NCBI GenBank assembly: GCA_903908065.1
Contig: CAIVQO010000043.1
Coordinates: forward strand, 46,686 to 110,685
DNA: 64,000 nt
Direction: 5' to 3'
Origin: an uncultured beta proteobacterium
Lineage (GTDB): Bacteria; Pseudomonadota; Gammaproteobacteria; Burkholderiales; Rhodocyclaceae
The position numbers and the translations under genes are program-made. This document shows, one piece after another, positions 8,811-17,282 of the stretch (position 1 is its first letter; each line of letters begins with the position of its first letter). The notes beneath the pieces were generated by a model. It saw only the letters and a list, made by a program, of their open reading frames with translations. It had not been told where the DNA came from and searched no databases.

Positions 8811-9850
8811 AAAAAATCCTCATCCTCGGCGTAAACGGCTTCATCGGCCATCACCTTTCCCAGCGCATCATGAGCACCACCGACTGGGAGGTTTATGGCA
8901 TGGACATGAACTCCGAGCGGGTCGCCGACCTGATGGACAACCCACGTTTTCATTTTTTCGAAGGCGACATCACCATCAACAAGGAGTGGATCGAGTATCA
9001 CGTCAAGAAATGCGACGTTATCCTGCCCCTGGTGGCCATCGCCACGCCGGCCACCTACGTCAAGGAGCCGTTGCGTGTCTTTGAACTCGACTTCGAAGCC
9101 AACCTGCCCATCGTCCGTCAGGCGGTGAAATACAAGAAGCGCGTCATCTTCCCGTCGACCTCCGAGGTCTATGGCATGAGCCAGGATCCGGAGTTCGATC
9201 CGGACAATTCGCCCTTGATCTACGGCCCGATCAACAAGCCACGGTGGATTTATGCCTGCGCCAAGCAGATGATGGACCGTGTGATCCACGCCTACGGCCA
9301 GCAGGAAGGCTTGCAATACACGCTGTTCCGCCCCTTCAACTGGATCGGGCCGGGCCTTGATTCGATCCATACGCCGAAGGAAGGCAGCTCGCGTGTCATC
9401 ACCCAGTTTCTTGGTCACATCGTGCGCGGCGAACCGATCAAGCTGGTCGATGGTGGCGCACAGAAGCGCTCCTTCACCTATGTCACCGATGGCATCGACG
9501 CCCTGATGAAGATCATCGAGAACAAGGACGACGTCGCCAACGGCAAGATCTACAACATCGGCAACCCGCGCAACAACTATTCGATCCGCGAACTCGCCAC
9601 GTTGATGCTGGATCTGGCACGGCAGTACCCGGAGTACGCCGAGAGCGTGGCGAAGGTCAAGGTGCTCGAAACCACGTCAGCAGAGTATTACGGCAAGGGC
9701 TATCAGGACACCCAGCACCGCGTGCCCAAGATCGCCAACACCATGGCCGATCTGGCCTGGGAACCCAAGGTGAAGTTCGAGGATGCCCTGCGCGGTATCT
9801 TCGAAGCCTACCGGGGCGACGTTGCGGAAGCACGCAAGCTGATGGATTGA
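8807..9850 (+). CDS. UDP-glucuronate decarboxylase (stand-alone ArnA C-terminal half)
   Basis: A 347-residue extended short-chain dehydrogenase equivalent to the second domain of ArnA. It oxidatively decarboxylates UDP-glucuronate to UDP-4-keto-arabinose using NAD. It shows the Rossmann motif GVNGFIGHHL near residue 8, the PSTSEVYG segment with catalytic Thr/Ser/Glu, and IYACAKQMMDR with the Tyr-xxx-Lys pair. The RSFTYVTDGIDAL arginine/serine region matches ArnA. It overlaps the formyltransferase by 4 nt. Its substrate needs UDP-glucose dehydrogenase (ugd), which is not in this window. Confidence 0.93.
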   Translation: MKKILILGVNGFIGHHLSQRIMSTTDWEVYGMDMNSERVADLMDNPRFHFFEGDITINKEWIEYHVKKCDVILPLVAIATPATYVKEPLRVFELDFEANLPIVRQAVKYKKRVIFPSTSEVYGMSQDPEFDPDNSPLIYGPINKPRWIYACAKQMMDRVIHAYGQQEGLQYTLFRPFNWIGPGLDSIHTPKEGSSRVITQFLGHIVRGEPIKLVDGGAQKRSFTYVTDGIDALMKIIENKDDVANGKIYNIGNPRNNYSIRELATLMLDLARQYPEYAESVAKVKVLETTSAEYYGKGYQDTQHRVPKIANTMADLAWEPKVKFEDALRGIFEAYRGDVAEARKLMD

Positions 9851-9855
9851 GCTGC

Positions 9856-10782
9856 ATGCCGAAGCTGGCACTGAAAATCGATGTCGATACCTGGCGCGGC
9901 ACCTTGCAAGGGGTGCCTCGTCTGGTGGAAATCCTGCGTCGCCATCACGCGGGCGCCAGTTTCCTGTTTTCGCTGGGGCCGGATCACACCGGGCGAGCCA
10001 TCAAACGCGTGTTCCGCCCCGGTTTCATGAAAAAAGTACAGCGCACGTCGGTGGTCTCCCATTACGGACTGAAGACGCTGATGTACGGCACGTTGCTGCC
10101 CGGGCCGGATATCGGAAAACACGGCGCCGACATCATGCGCGCCACGGCGGAAGCCGGTTTCGAGACAGCCATCCATTGCTGGGACCACGTCAAATGGCAG
10201 GACGGTGTCGCCACGGCCGACATGGCGTGGACGGAACTGGAAATGCGTCGTGCCCACCAGCGCTATGTTGAAGTTTTTGGCGTTGAACCTCAGGGCCACG
10301 GCGCCGCCGGCTGGCAGATGAATGCCCACGCCCTGCGCATGACACAACGCCTTGCTTACCGATGGGCCTCGGACTGCCGTGGCCGCCACCCGTTTATTCC
10401 GCTATGGAACGCCGAGATCGTTGACTGCCCGCAATTGCCGACGACACTGCCAACCCTGGATGAACTGATCGGTATCGATGAGCTCACCGTCGACAATGTT
10501 CATCTGCATCTGCTGCGCCTGACGGCTGAGCTGTCGCAGGATCACGTCTTCACGATGCATGCCGAGCTGGAAGGTCTCAAATTCGGCGACACGCTTGAAC
10601 GCCTGCTGACGGGCTGGCGTGAGCAAGGCTACGAGATGGTATCGCTCAGCACCTTGCGCGATACCCTCGATCCGACCCAGTTGCCGCGCCACGAGATCCT
10701 TTGGGGTGAGTTACCGGGTCGCTCCGGCCAGTTGATGGTGCAAGGCGAGGAATTTCTCTCTACCTGGAAGGAAGCTGCATGA
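9856..10782 (+). CDS. arnD: 4-deoxy-4-formamido-arabinose-phosphoundecaprenol deformylase
   Basis: A 308-residue polysaccharide-deacetylase-fold enzyme that removes the formyl group from the undecaprenyl-linked sugar, allowing transfer to lipid A. It begins MPKLALKIDVDTWRGTLQGVP, matching E. coli ArnD including the metal-binding Asp of the IDVDT motif. The HCWDHVKWQD segment supplies the histidines of the second motif. I choose the ATG at 9856 for this match; a TTG at 9847 overlapping the previous stop would add three residues. Its stop overlaps bcp by 4 nt. Confidence 0.92.
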   Translation: MPKLALKIDVDTWRGTLQGVPRLVEILRRHHAGASFLFSLGPDHTGRAIKRVFRPGFMKKVQRTSVVSHYGLKTLMYGTLLPGPDIGKHGADIMRATAEAGFETAIHCWDHVKWQDGVATADMAWTELEMRRAHQRYVEVFGVEPQGHGAAGWQMNAHALRMTQRLAYRWASDCRGRHPFIPLWNAEIVDCPQLPTTLPTLDELIGIDELTVDNVHLHLLRLTAELSQDHVFTMHAELEGLKFGDTLERLLTGWREQGYEMVSLSTLRDTLDPTQLPRHEILWGELPGRSGQLMVQGEEFLSTWKEAA

Positions 10783-11270
10783 TTGAAACCTTCAAGTCCA
10801 CCCCCTCCATACCCTCCGCCATCGGACTGCAGGTCCCCGATTTCACCGTGCCCGCCACGGGTGGAGACTTCACGCTGTCGGCCCATCTCGGCAAACCCGT
10901 AGTGCTCTATTTCTATCCCAAGGACAACACCCCGGGTTGCACCACCCAGGCGCAGCAATTCCGCGACCTGCACCGTGAATTCGTCAAGGCAGGATGTGTC
11001 GTCATTGGCGTCTCGCGCGATTCGCTGAAGTCACATGAAGGCTTCAAGGCCAAACTGGGGCTGCCCTTCGACCTGATTTCCGACATCGAGGGCGTACTTT
11101 GCCGCATGTTTGACGTGGTCAAGAACAAGATGCTGTATGGCAAGAAGGTGCTCGGCATCGAGCGTTCGACCTTCCTGATCGACGCCCATGGCATCCTGCG
11201 CCAGGAGTGGCGCGCGACCAAGGCGGACGGCAACGCCGCCACCGTACTCGAGGCTGTGCGCAAGCTGTAA
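10779..11270 (+). CDS. bcp: Peroxiredoxin of the BCP/PrxQ group
   Basis: A 163-residue thioredoxin-fold peroxidase that reduces hydroperoxides. The peroxidatic cysteine is C54 in YPKDNTPGCTTQA, flanked by the conserved Pro and Thr. E. coli BCP has its resolving cysteine five residues later, but here that position is glutamine (CTTQAQQF). C73 and C108 are the other cysteines, so this is either a one-Cys form or uses a distant resolving residue. The start overlaps arnD by 4 nt, making it the last gene of the Ara4N operon, although a direct role in that pathway is not expected. Confidence 0.93.
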   Translation: MIETFKSTPSIPSAIGLQVPDFTVPATGGDFTLSAHLGKPVVLYFYPKDNTPGCTTQAQQFRDLHREFVKAGCVVIGVSRDSLKSHEGFKAKLGLPFDLISDIEGVLCRMFDVVKNKMLYGKKVLGIERSTFLIDAHGILRQEWRATKADGNAATVLEAVRKL

Positions 11271-11366
11271 TCTGAAACAGGGGGCGCTTTCGGTCGCTTC
11301 CCTTCGCCTATCCCAACGCCCCGGCTGGCTATCTTGAGTCAGCCGCCACACGACTCCGGGGGAGCA

Positions 11367-12812
11367 ATGAACGCCAAGCGCGCCAAGGCCCACAAGAGCA
11401 CCACGACCAAGCTCTTCGTGCTCGACACCAATGTCCTGATGCACGATCCCCTGAGCCTCTTCCGCTTCGAGGAGCACGATATCTACGTGCCGATGATGAC
11501 CCTGGAAGAGCTCGACGCCAACAAGAAGGGCATGTCCGAAGTCGCCCGTAACGCGCGCCAAAGCAGCCGCCTGCTCGACGAAATTGTCTCCGGCGCGGAA
11601 CACGACATGGCCCATGGTATCTCCCTGAGCGGACCTTCGCGAGAACTGGCCACGGGCCGCCTGTTCTTCCAGACCGAAGCCATCAACGGCATCCTGCCCA
11701 GTTCCCTGCCGACCGCCAAGGCTGACAACCAGATCATCGGCGTTGTCATGCACCTCGGGCAGAAGTATCCCAAGCGCCCGGTCATCCTGGTATCGAAAGA
11801 CATCAACATGCGCATCAAGGCCCGCGCACTGGGCCTCGAAGCGCAGGACTATTTCAATGACAAGGTGCTGGAGGACACGGACCTCCTTTACACCGGAACG
11901 CGCGAACTTCCCGCCGACTTTTGGGACACCCACGGCAAGGGCCTGGAGTCCTGGAAAAAGGATAGCCGCACTTATTACCGGATCAAGGGGCCGTTGTGCC
12001 CCGAGATGCTGGTCAATGAATTCGTCTGGCAGGATGGCCCGCAACCGCTGCAGGCCTGGGTCAAAGTCGGCGCTGGCAAGACGGCGGAACTGGAAACCCT
12101 GATCGACTACAGCCATGCCAAGAACGCGGTTTGGGGCATCACCGCGCGCAATCGCGAGCAAAATTTTGCGCTCAATCTGCTGATGAATCCGGACATCGAT
12201 TTCGTCACCCTGCTGGGGCAGGCTGGCACCGGCAAAACCTTGCTGACACTCGCCGCCGCACTGACGCAAACGCTGGAAACCAAGCTTTTCTCCGAAATCA
12301 TCATCACCCGCGTCACGGTTCCCGTGGGCGAGGACATTGGATTCCTGCCGGGTACGGAAGAGGAAAAAATGACGCCGTGGATGGGCGCACTGGAAGACAA
12401 CCTCGACGTGCTGAATAAGCCCGCCGAAGCGCCCTCCGGTGCCCACGCCGGTGGCAGTTATGGCGGCGACTGGGGGCGTGCGGCGACCATGGACCTGATC
12501 CGCAGCCGGATCAAGGTCAAGTCGCTCAATTTCATGCGCGGCCGCACCTTCCTCAACAAGTTCCTCATCATCGACGAGGCACAAAACCTGACGCCGAAGC
12601 AGATGAAGACCCTGATCACCCGCGCCGGTCCCGGCACCAAGGTGGTCTGCCTGGGCAACATCGCCCAGATCGATACGCCCTATCTCACGGAAGGCAGTTC
12701 AGGCCTCACCTACGTGGTCGATCGTTTCAAGGGCTGGCCGCACTCCGGGCACGTCACGCTGCAGCGCGGCGAGCGCTCGCGCCTGGCCGAGCACGCCGCC
12801 GAAGTCCTTTAG
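11367..12812 (+). CDS. PIN domain-PhoH family ATPase
   Basis: A 481-residue fusion of an N-terminal PIN ribonuclease-like domain (FVLDTNVLMHDP near residues 14-25, with acidic residues LEELDANKKG) and a C-terminal PhoH-like P-loop ATPase. The Walker A motif is GQAGTGKTLL and the Walker B motif is FLIIDEAQNLTP. PIN-PhoH proteins are thought to couple RNA unwinding with cleavage, though the cellular role is poorly defined. I use the ATG at 11367, which has GGGGGAG just upstream; an earlier TTG at 11334 is unlikely. It lies about 96 nt after bcp and converges on dnaB with a 15-nt gap. Confidence 0.92.
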   Translation: MNAKRAKAHKSTTTKLFVLDTNVLMHDPLSLFRFEEHDIYVPMMTLEELDANKKGMSEVARNARQSSRLLDEIVSGAEHDMAHGISLSGPSRELATGRLFFQTEAINGILPSSLPTAKADNQIIGVVMHLGQKYPKRPVILVSKDINMRIKARALGLEAQDYFNDKVLEDTDLLYTGTRELPADFWDTHGKGLESWKKDSRTYYRIKGPLCPEMLVNEFVWQDGPQPLQAWVKVGAGKTAELETLIDYSHAKNAVWGITARNREQNFALNLLMNPDIDFVTLLGQAGTGKTLLTLAAALTQTLETKLFSEIIITRVTVPVGEDIGFLPGTEEEKMTPWMGALEDNLDVLNKPAEAPSGAHAGGSYGGDWGRAATMDLIRSRIKVKSLNFMRGRTFLNKFLIIDEAQNLTPKQMKTLITRAGPGTKVVCLGNIAQIDTPYLTEGSSGLTYVVDRFKGWPHSGHVTLQRGERSRLAEHAAEVL

Positions 12813-12827
12813 CAAGAGGCGGCCGTC

Positions 12828-15275
12828 TCAGTAGCTTGAGCCGGATGCGTGATTCTCGAAGCGGGTGTACTCACCCAGGAAGGTAAGTCGCACGGTCCCG
12901 ACCGGACCGTTACGGTGCTTGCCGATAATCGCCTCGGCGGTTCCCTTGTCCTGGGTATCGGGCTTGTAGTATTCCTCGCGGTACATCATCAGAATGATGT
13001 CAGCATCCTGCTCGATGGCGCCGGATTCGCGCAAGTCACTCATCAGGGGCCGCTTGTCATTGCGTTCCTCAACCTTTCGCGAGAGCTGGGACAAGGCGAT
13101 GATCGGGACCTGCAACTCCTTGGCCAGAGATTTGATCGACCGCGAAATTTCGGAAATTTCAGTGGCCCGATTTTCCCCTTCGCGGCCGGAACTCATGAGC
13201 TGTATGTAATCGATAACGATCAGGCCGAGCTTGCCAAACTGGCGATGCAGGCGACGCGCACGCGCACGCAAGTCGGTTGAATTGATCGCACCCGTCTCGT
13301 CGATATGGATCGGCGCCTCGTGCAGCTTGCCCAGCGCCACCGTCATGCGGTCCCATTCGTCATCGGTAAGACGTCCCGTGCGCAATTTGCCCTGATCAAT
13401 GCGACCGACCGAGGAAAGGAAGCGCGTGGCGAGCTGGGGGCCGGACATTTCGAGGCTGAATATCGCCACCGGCAAGCGCTGGTCTACGCCGACATGTTCA
13501 GCAATGTTCAGAGCAAAGGCCGTGTTGTGGGTAACGACGTAGTTGTCCGTGAGATAGAGATGGGACGGATGACTGACCGCGATACATTGCGCCGGAGCTG
13601 TGGTAACCGGGGAAATTGAGGATATTGTCAATCGCTTCTGGCGCTGCCATTTCTCCGGAGCTCGAAGCATTTTTTCCGACATCAGGAACAATGAACGCGG
13701 CTCCGGATGAGATAGATGACAAACGTAAGCGGTTTTGCCCGCGAAATGCTCGCCCGAGGAAGAACGGAAGTGTGGCTGTTTGGTGGTAATCGAGCACCAA
13801 CCACCCAGTGAGCGGACCAGCGCTGCCACGTCATCGGCCAATTGACGACTGGCGGTGGAGAGGCGAACACTCCCCCATTTCTCGACCCAACCATCGGTAT
13901 CCAGTAGCCCCCGCAAAAGATCCAGTCGGACGCTACGTGATGCATTCAGGTAGATCTCGGGAATGAACTTGTTTTCAGACCTACTATTCCAGAGACCGAG
14001 TCTGTTCAGGACGTCCTTCAGTGGATTCCGAACGGATCCACTTACGCTCGCGCGATGACCGCGATTATCCTGGACAATTCGGTAATCGTAACCACCAGCG
14101 TAGGCGACCTCCATTTCAGATCCCACTGCCTCGCGAACACGGGAAAGCATCTCAATTGAGGCGGTCGAAAAGCGCAGGCTGCTTCCCGTAAGGCTTCCAT
14201 CGCCGAGTAATGCGCCTAATAGCCAGGCATCCATTGGAACCTCGGTGCTTTCGCCAAAGTCTCCGGTGGGGTAGTCAATCCAGATCCGGTTCTTGTATCG
14301 AGCCTTTTCCAGCAGGCCTATCAGGTCGCGCGTCGAAAGAACTCGCGGTTGCTCCCATCCACGGAATGAAACCTTCCACAAATGTTCAGCGCAACATTCC
14401 GCGCTGCGTCCGTCGGAAAAGGTGACACGATAGATCTGCTTTACTCCCTGCGGGAAGACTCCTGTAACCACGGATGGATGACCATCAATCGAGGCAAGCG
14501 TGTCCCCAACCGAAATGTCACCCATGCGAACCCAGCCCGCGAGTGTTTTTATTTTCGCATTGAGGGGTTGGGCCTTCCCCATTGAGGGCCTGCCGGCAAC
14601 GACAATCATGTCGCCGGGTTGCAAACCGGAGGTCATCTTGTCGAGATCGACAAATCCGGTGGCGACCCCCGTGATGTCCGACTGGCTATCGCGTGCGAGC
14701 AATTCCTCCATACGCTCGACCACCTCGCCCAAGAGTGGCTGGATGGCGACAAAACCGTTGCTGTTGCGATTTCCTGCTTCGGCAATCTGGAAGATGCGCT
14801 GTTCGGCATCGTCCAGCAGTTGCTTGACATCGCGCCCAGCCGGATTCAGCGCATTGCCGGCGATCTCGTCGCCTACCGTTACCAGTTGCCGCAGGATGGC
14901 GCGCTCACGAACAATTTCCGCATAGCGTCGGATATTTGCGGCCGACGGCGTTGCATTGGCGATTTCGCCCAGGTAGGCGAGCCCACCGGTCTGATCTACC
15001 TCGTTTGACGCCTCGATCGATTCATAGACGGTCACCACATCAGCGGGCCGGCCGTTCTGGATCAGCTTGCCGATGTGACGGAAGATGCGGCGGTGATCAT
15101 CGCGGTAAAAATCAGTTTCGCGCACCACGTCACCGATCCGATCCCAGGCTGCGTTATCGATCAGCAGACCGCCGATCAGCGACTGTTCAGCCTCGATCGA
15201 ATGCGGTGGCAGTTTAAGTGCAGCGACCTGTGAATCAGTGGCTTGCGGGGGATTGAACGCGCGGACTTGGGCCAT
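12828..15275 (-). CDS. dnaB: Replicative DNA helicase DnaB containing an in-frame intein
   Basis: An 815-residue precursor. Residues 1-234 and 585-815 form a normal 465-residue DnaB helicase: N-terminal primase-interaction domain (HSIEAEQSLIGGLLID), then the RecA-like ATPase with spliced Walker A GRPSMGKTAFALN, the Walker B region LIVIDYIQLMSS and the final RESGAIEQDADIILMMYREEYY. The reading frame is interrupted after the P-loop lysine (K234) by a 350-residue intein. Splicing would rejoin GRPSMGK to TAFALN and is required for ATPase function. In related genomes dnaB commonly follows rplI; here two polysaccharide genes lie between them. Four 11-bp repeats precede the start. Confidence 0.96.
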   Translation of the reverse strand: MAQVRAFNPPQATDSQVAALKLPPHSIEAEQSLIGGLLIDNAAWDRIGDVVRETDFYRDDHRRIFRHIGKLIQNGRPADVVTVYESIEASNEVDQTGGLAYLGEIANATPSAANIRRYAEIVRERAILRQLVTVGDEIAGNALNPAGRDVKQLLDDAEQRIFQIAEAGNRNSNGFVAIQPLLGEVVERMEELLARDSQSDITGVATGFVDLDKMTSGLQPGDMIVVAGRPSMGKAQPLNAKIKTLAGWVRMGDISVGDTLASIDGHPSVVTGVFPQGVKQIYRVTFSDGRSAECCAEHLWKVSFRGWEQPRVLSTRDLIGLLEKARYKNRIWIDYPTGDFGESTEVPMDAWLLGALLGDGSLTGSSLRFSTASIEMLSRVREAVGSEMEVAYAGGYDYRIVQDNRGHRASVSGSVRNPLKDVLNRLGLWNSRSENKFIPEIYLNASRSVRLDLLRGLLDTDGWVEKWGSVRLSTASRQLADDVAALVRSLGGWCSITTKQPHFRSSSGEHFAGKTAYVCHLSHPEPRSLFLMSEKMLRAPEKWQRQKRLTISSISPVTTAPAQCIAVSHPSHLYLTDNYVVTHNTAFALNIAEHVGVDQRLPVAIFSLEMSGPQLATRFLSSVGRIDQGKLRTGRLTDDEWDRMTVALGKLHEAPIHIDETGAINSTDLRARARRLHRQFGKLGLIVIDYIQLMSSGREGENRATEISEISRSIKSLAKELQVPIIALSQLSRKVEERNDKRPLMSDLRESGAIEQDADIILMMYREEYYKPDTQDKGTAEAIIGKHRNGPVGTVRLTFLGEYTRFENHASGSSY
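13524..14573 (-). mobile_element. Class 3 type intein with LAGLIDADG homing endonuclease, in the DnaB P-loop
   Basis: The intein is residues 235-584 of the precursor, inserted between GRPSMGK and the P-loop Thr. It starts with Ala instead of Cys or Ser. Block B reads CCAEHLWKV, with His298 and Trp300. Block F has Cys564 in AQCIAV. Block G ends VVTHN, followed by extein Thr585. Trp, Cys and Thr at these places are the WCT triplet of class 3 inteins, which form the first thioester on the block F Cys. Two endonuclease helices are visible, LLGALLGDG (352-360) and LLRGLLDTDG (453-462), with KFIPE before the second. Sampled lines are about 50-53% G+C against 62-63% in the exteins, suggesting transfer. 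Confidence 0.93.
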
Positions 15276-15327
15276 CGACTTCTCCGAAGTGAAGCGAACA
15301 GTCTAGTCCTCAGCCGGTTCCATGTTA

Positions 15328-15369
15328 AGTGCACAAGCTGTGCAAATGCTGTGCATAAGTCGTGCAAAT
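15328..15369. repeat. Four GTGCA repeats at exact 11-bp steps (DnaA-box-like) upstream of dnaB
   Basis: GTGCA occurs at 15329, 15340, 15351 and 15362, each exactly 11 bp from the next, so all face the same side of the helix. Read on the dnaB strand, the third copy is TTATGCACA (15358 to 15350), a full match to the relaxed DnaA box TTWTNCACA. The others match at 8, 7 and 7 of 9 positions. The array begins about 53 bp upstream of the dnaB start codon. Control of dnaB by DnaA, or another repeat-binding regulator, is inference. Confidence 0.7.
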
Positions 15370-15461
15370 CCGGATCGGCAACTTGATTCCCAACACGGCA
15401 AATCCATTTGGGAACACCGCAATCTATTGCACGGCGAGACAATCTGGGAGAGGCTGGAAGC

Positions 15462-17282
15462 TCAGTGTGCGGCAGGCTGGTATTCCGGCACCCGCTGCCG
15501 TAGTCCATCCTTGACATCGGCTTCGTCACGCCACGGCATCTCGAGCCATGCCTCCAGGGACTTCAGCCATTCTGTGTCAGGTATCGCCGACGGTTTTGCA
15601 ATACGTAACTTGGGATGGGGTGTTGGGAGTGTCGATTCACCGTCTGCGAGCAACTCTTCGTAAAGTTTTTCACCTGGTCGCAACCCGGTGAACTCGATAC
15701 GAATATCTTCTTCGTTGAATCCGGAAAGCCGAATCATGTCGCGGGCGAGGTCAACGATTCTTACCGGCTCCCCCATGTCGAGCACGAACACCCGACCGCC
15801 CTCGGCGTCACGAGCCGCCATCAGGCCCGCTTGCAGTACCAACTGCGCTGCCTCCGGAATCAACATAAAGTAGCGAATGATCTCCGGATGGGTAACGGTT
15901 ACCGGTCCACCGCGCAGAATCTGCTCACGAAACAGAGGAATCACACTTCCCGAGGAACCGAGCACATTTCCGAATCGGACCATGACAAAGCGCGTCCCCT
16001 GCGTCTGAGCCTGCATTGCCTGGCACACGACCTCTGCCAAGCGCTTGCTCGCCCCCATCACGTTAGTCGGGTTGACCGCCTTGTCGGTGGAAATCAGAAC
16101 GAACTCACCGACGCCCGCGTCCTGGGCTGCACGCGCCACCGTCAAGGTCCCCTGCACATTGTTTTTTATCGCTTCCCAGGCATTTGCGCATTCCATAAGC
16201 GGTACATGCTTATAAGCGGCGGCATGAAACACAACGTCGGGCCGAAACCTGGCAAACACGGACTTCATGCGTTCGGCATCCTTGACATCACCAATCACGC
16301 AGGAAACGGAGCGACCGGAAAACTCCTGTTCGATGCTGTAGAGCGCAAACTCGGACTGCTCGACAAAGACCATCATGCCCGGCTTGAAACGGTTGATCTG
16401 GCGACAAAGCTCTGAACCGATCGACCCCCCGGCACCGGTGATCAATACCGTCTTGCCCTGCAACAATTCTGATAAACCAGCTTCGTCCAGTTCAACGCGA
16501 TCACGGCCCAGCAAGTCCTCCAGTTCCACTTTGCGGATCGAGGAAATGGCGACCCGCCCAGTGAGCAGGTCGTCAAGCGAAGGCACGGTCATTGCGGCCA
16601 GGCCCGCCGAGGCAATGGCTTCCGTTGTCCGACGCCGCTCCGCCACAGACGCCGCTGGCATAGCAATGATCGCCGAGCGGGCTTCCGATCGCTCGGCATG
16701 CGAGCGAATCTGATCGATCCCTCCCAGAATGGGAACCCCGCCCAATCGCCGGCCCGCTTGGGATGACACCGGTTCGATGATGCCCACTACGCGCCAAACC
16801 CGACTGGTTTCCAGCTCCTTGATCAGTCGCATCGCAGTTTCGTCAGTCCCGACGATCAATACCGGTGTGCCAACGCCAGTACGCCGGAGGAAAAAGTGAC
16901 CATCTTTCCAGGCACGGTAGGTGAAACGTACCCCCCCCATCAAAAGAACCAGCAGCAAGGGTCCCAGAATGAAAACCGATCTCGGCACCAACGTAAGCTG
17001 TTGCGTCATGACCAAAGCGGCCGGTGTCGCCAGGCCCGCAACGCCGCAGGCAATGAGAATTCGCTTCAGGTCAGAGACGCTGGCAAATCGCCATAATCCT
17101 CGATAAAGGCCAAAGGCGTAAAAAACGCCTCCCTGCACTGGCAGGACGACGATCAGCGCCGACCACATCGAGCGACTGAACTCTTGCGGAATGTCGAGAT
17201 TGAACCGCAGCCAGAAGGCGCCTAACCACGCCAGAACCACCATGGCGAGATCGTGAAGGAATATCAACGCACTGCGTCTCAT
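15462..17282 (-). CDS. Membrane-bound nucleoside-diphosphate-sugar 4,6-dehydratase/epimerase (FlaA1/CapD/WbpM type)
   Basis: A 606-residue protein with about four N-terminal transmembrane helices, a first Rossmann-like domain (VLIVGTDETAMRLIKEL, about residues 140-156) and a second SDR catalytic domain starting at VLITGAGGSIGSELC near residue 284. The active-site region reads STDKAVNPTNVMGASKR, where Met replaces the usual Tyr of the YxxxK motif, as in WbpM-type UDP-GlcNAc 4,6-dehydratases. It should make a UDP-4-keto-6-deoxy sugar for surface polysaccharide. The start overlaps the upstream glycosyl-phosphate transferase by 4 nt. Sampled lines are about 55% G+C, below the flanks. Confidence 0.92.
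   Translation of the reverse strand: MRRSALIFLHDLAMVVLAWLGAFWLRFNLDIPQEFSRSMWSALIVVLPVQGGVFYAFGLYRGLWRFASVSDLKRILIACGVAGLATPAALVMTQQLTLVPRSVFILGPLLLVLLMGGVRFTYRAWKDGHFFLRRTGVGTPVLIVGTDETAMRLIKELETSRVWRVVGIIEPVSSQAGRRLGGVPILGGIDQIRSHAERSEARSAIIAMPAASVAERRRTTEAIASAGLAAMTVPSLDDLLTGRVAISSIRKVELEDLLGRDRVELDEAGLSELLQGKTVLITGAGGSIGSELCRQINRFKPGMMVFVEQSEFALYSIEQEFSGRSVSCVIGDVKDAERMKSVFARFRPDVVFHAAAYKHVPLMECANAWEAIKNNVQGTLTVARAAQDAGVGEFVLISTDKAVNPTNVMGASKRLAEVVCQAMQAQTQGTRFVMVRFGNVLGSSGSVIPLFREQILRGGPVTVTHPEIIRYFMLIPEAAQLVLQAGLMAARDAEGGRVFVLDMGEPVRIVDLARDMIRLSGFNEEDIRIEFTGLRPGEKLYEELLADGESTLPTPHPKLRIAKPSAIPDTEWLKSLEAWLEMPWRDEADVKDGLRQRVPEYQPAAH

Noticed and set aside
12828..15275. dnaB appearing disrupted by a foreign insertion or chimeric assembly
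   Set aside because: The 1,050-bp insert is in frame and has intein splice junctions (Ala start, His-Asn end, Thr +1) and homing-endonuclease motifs, so it is an intein and not a broken gene.
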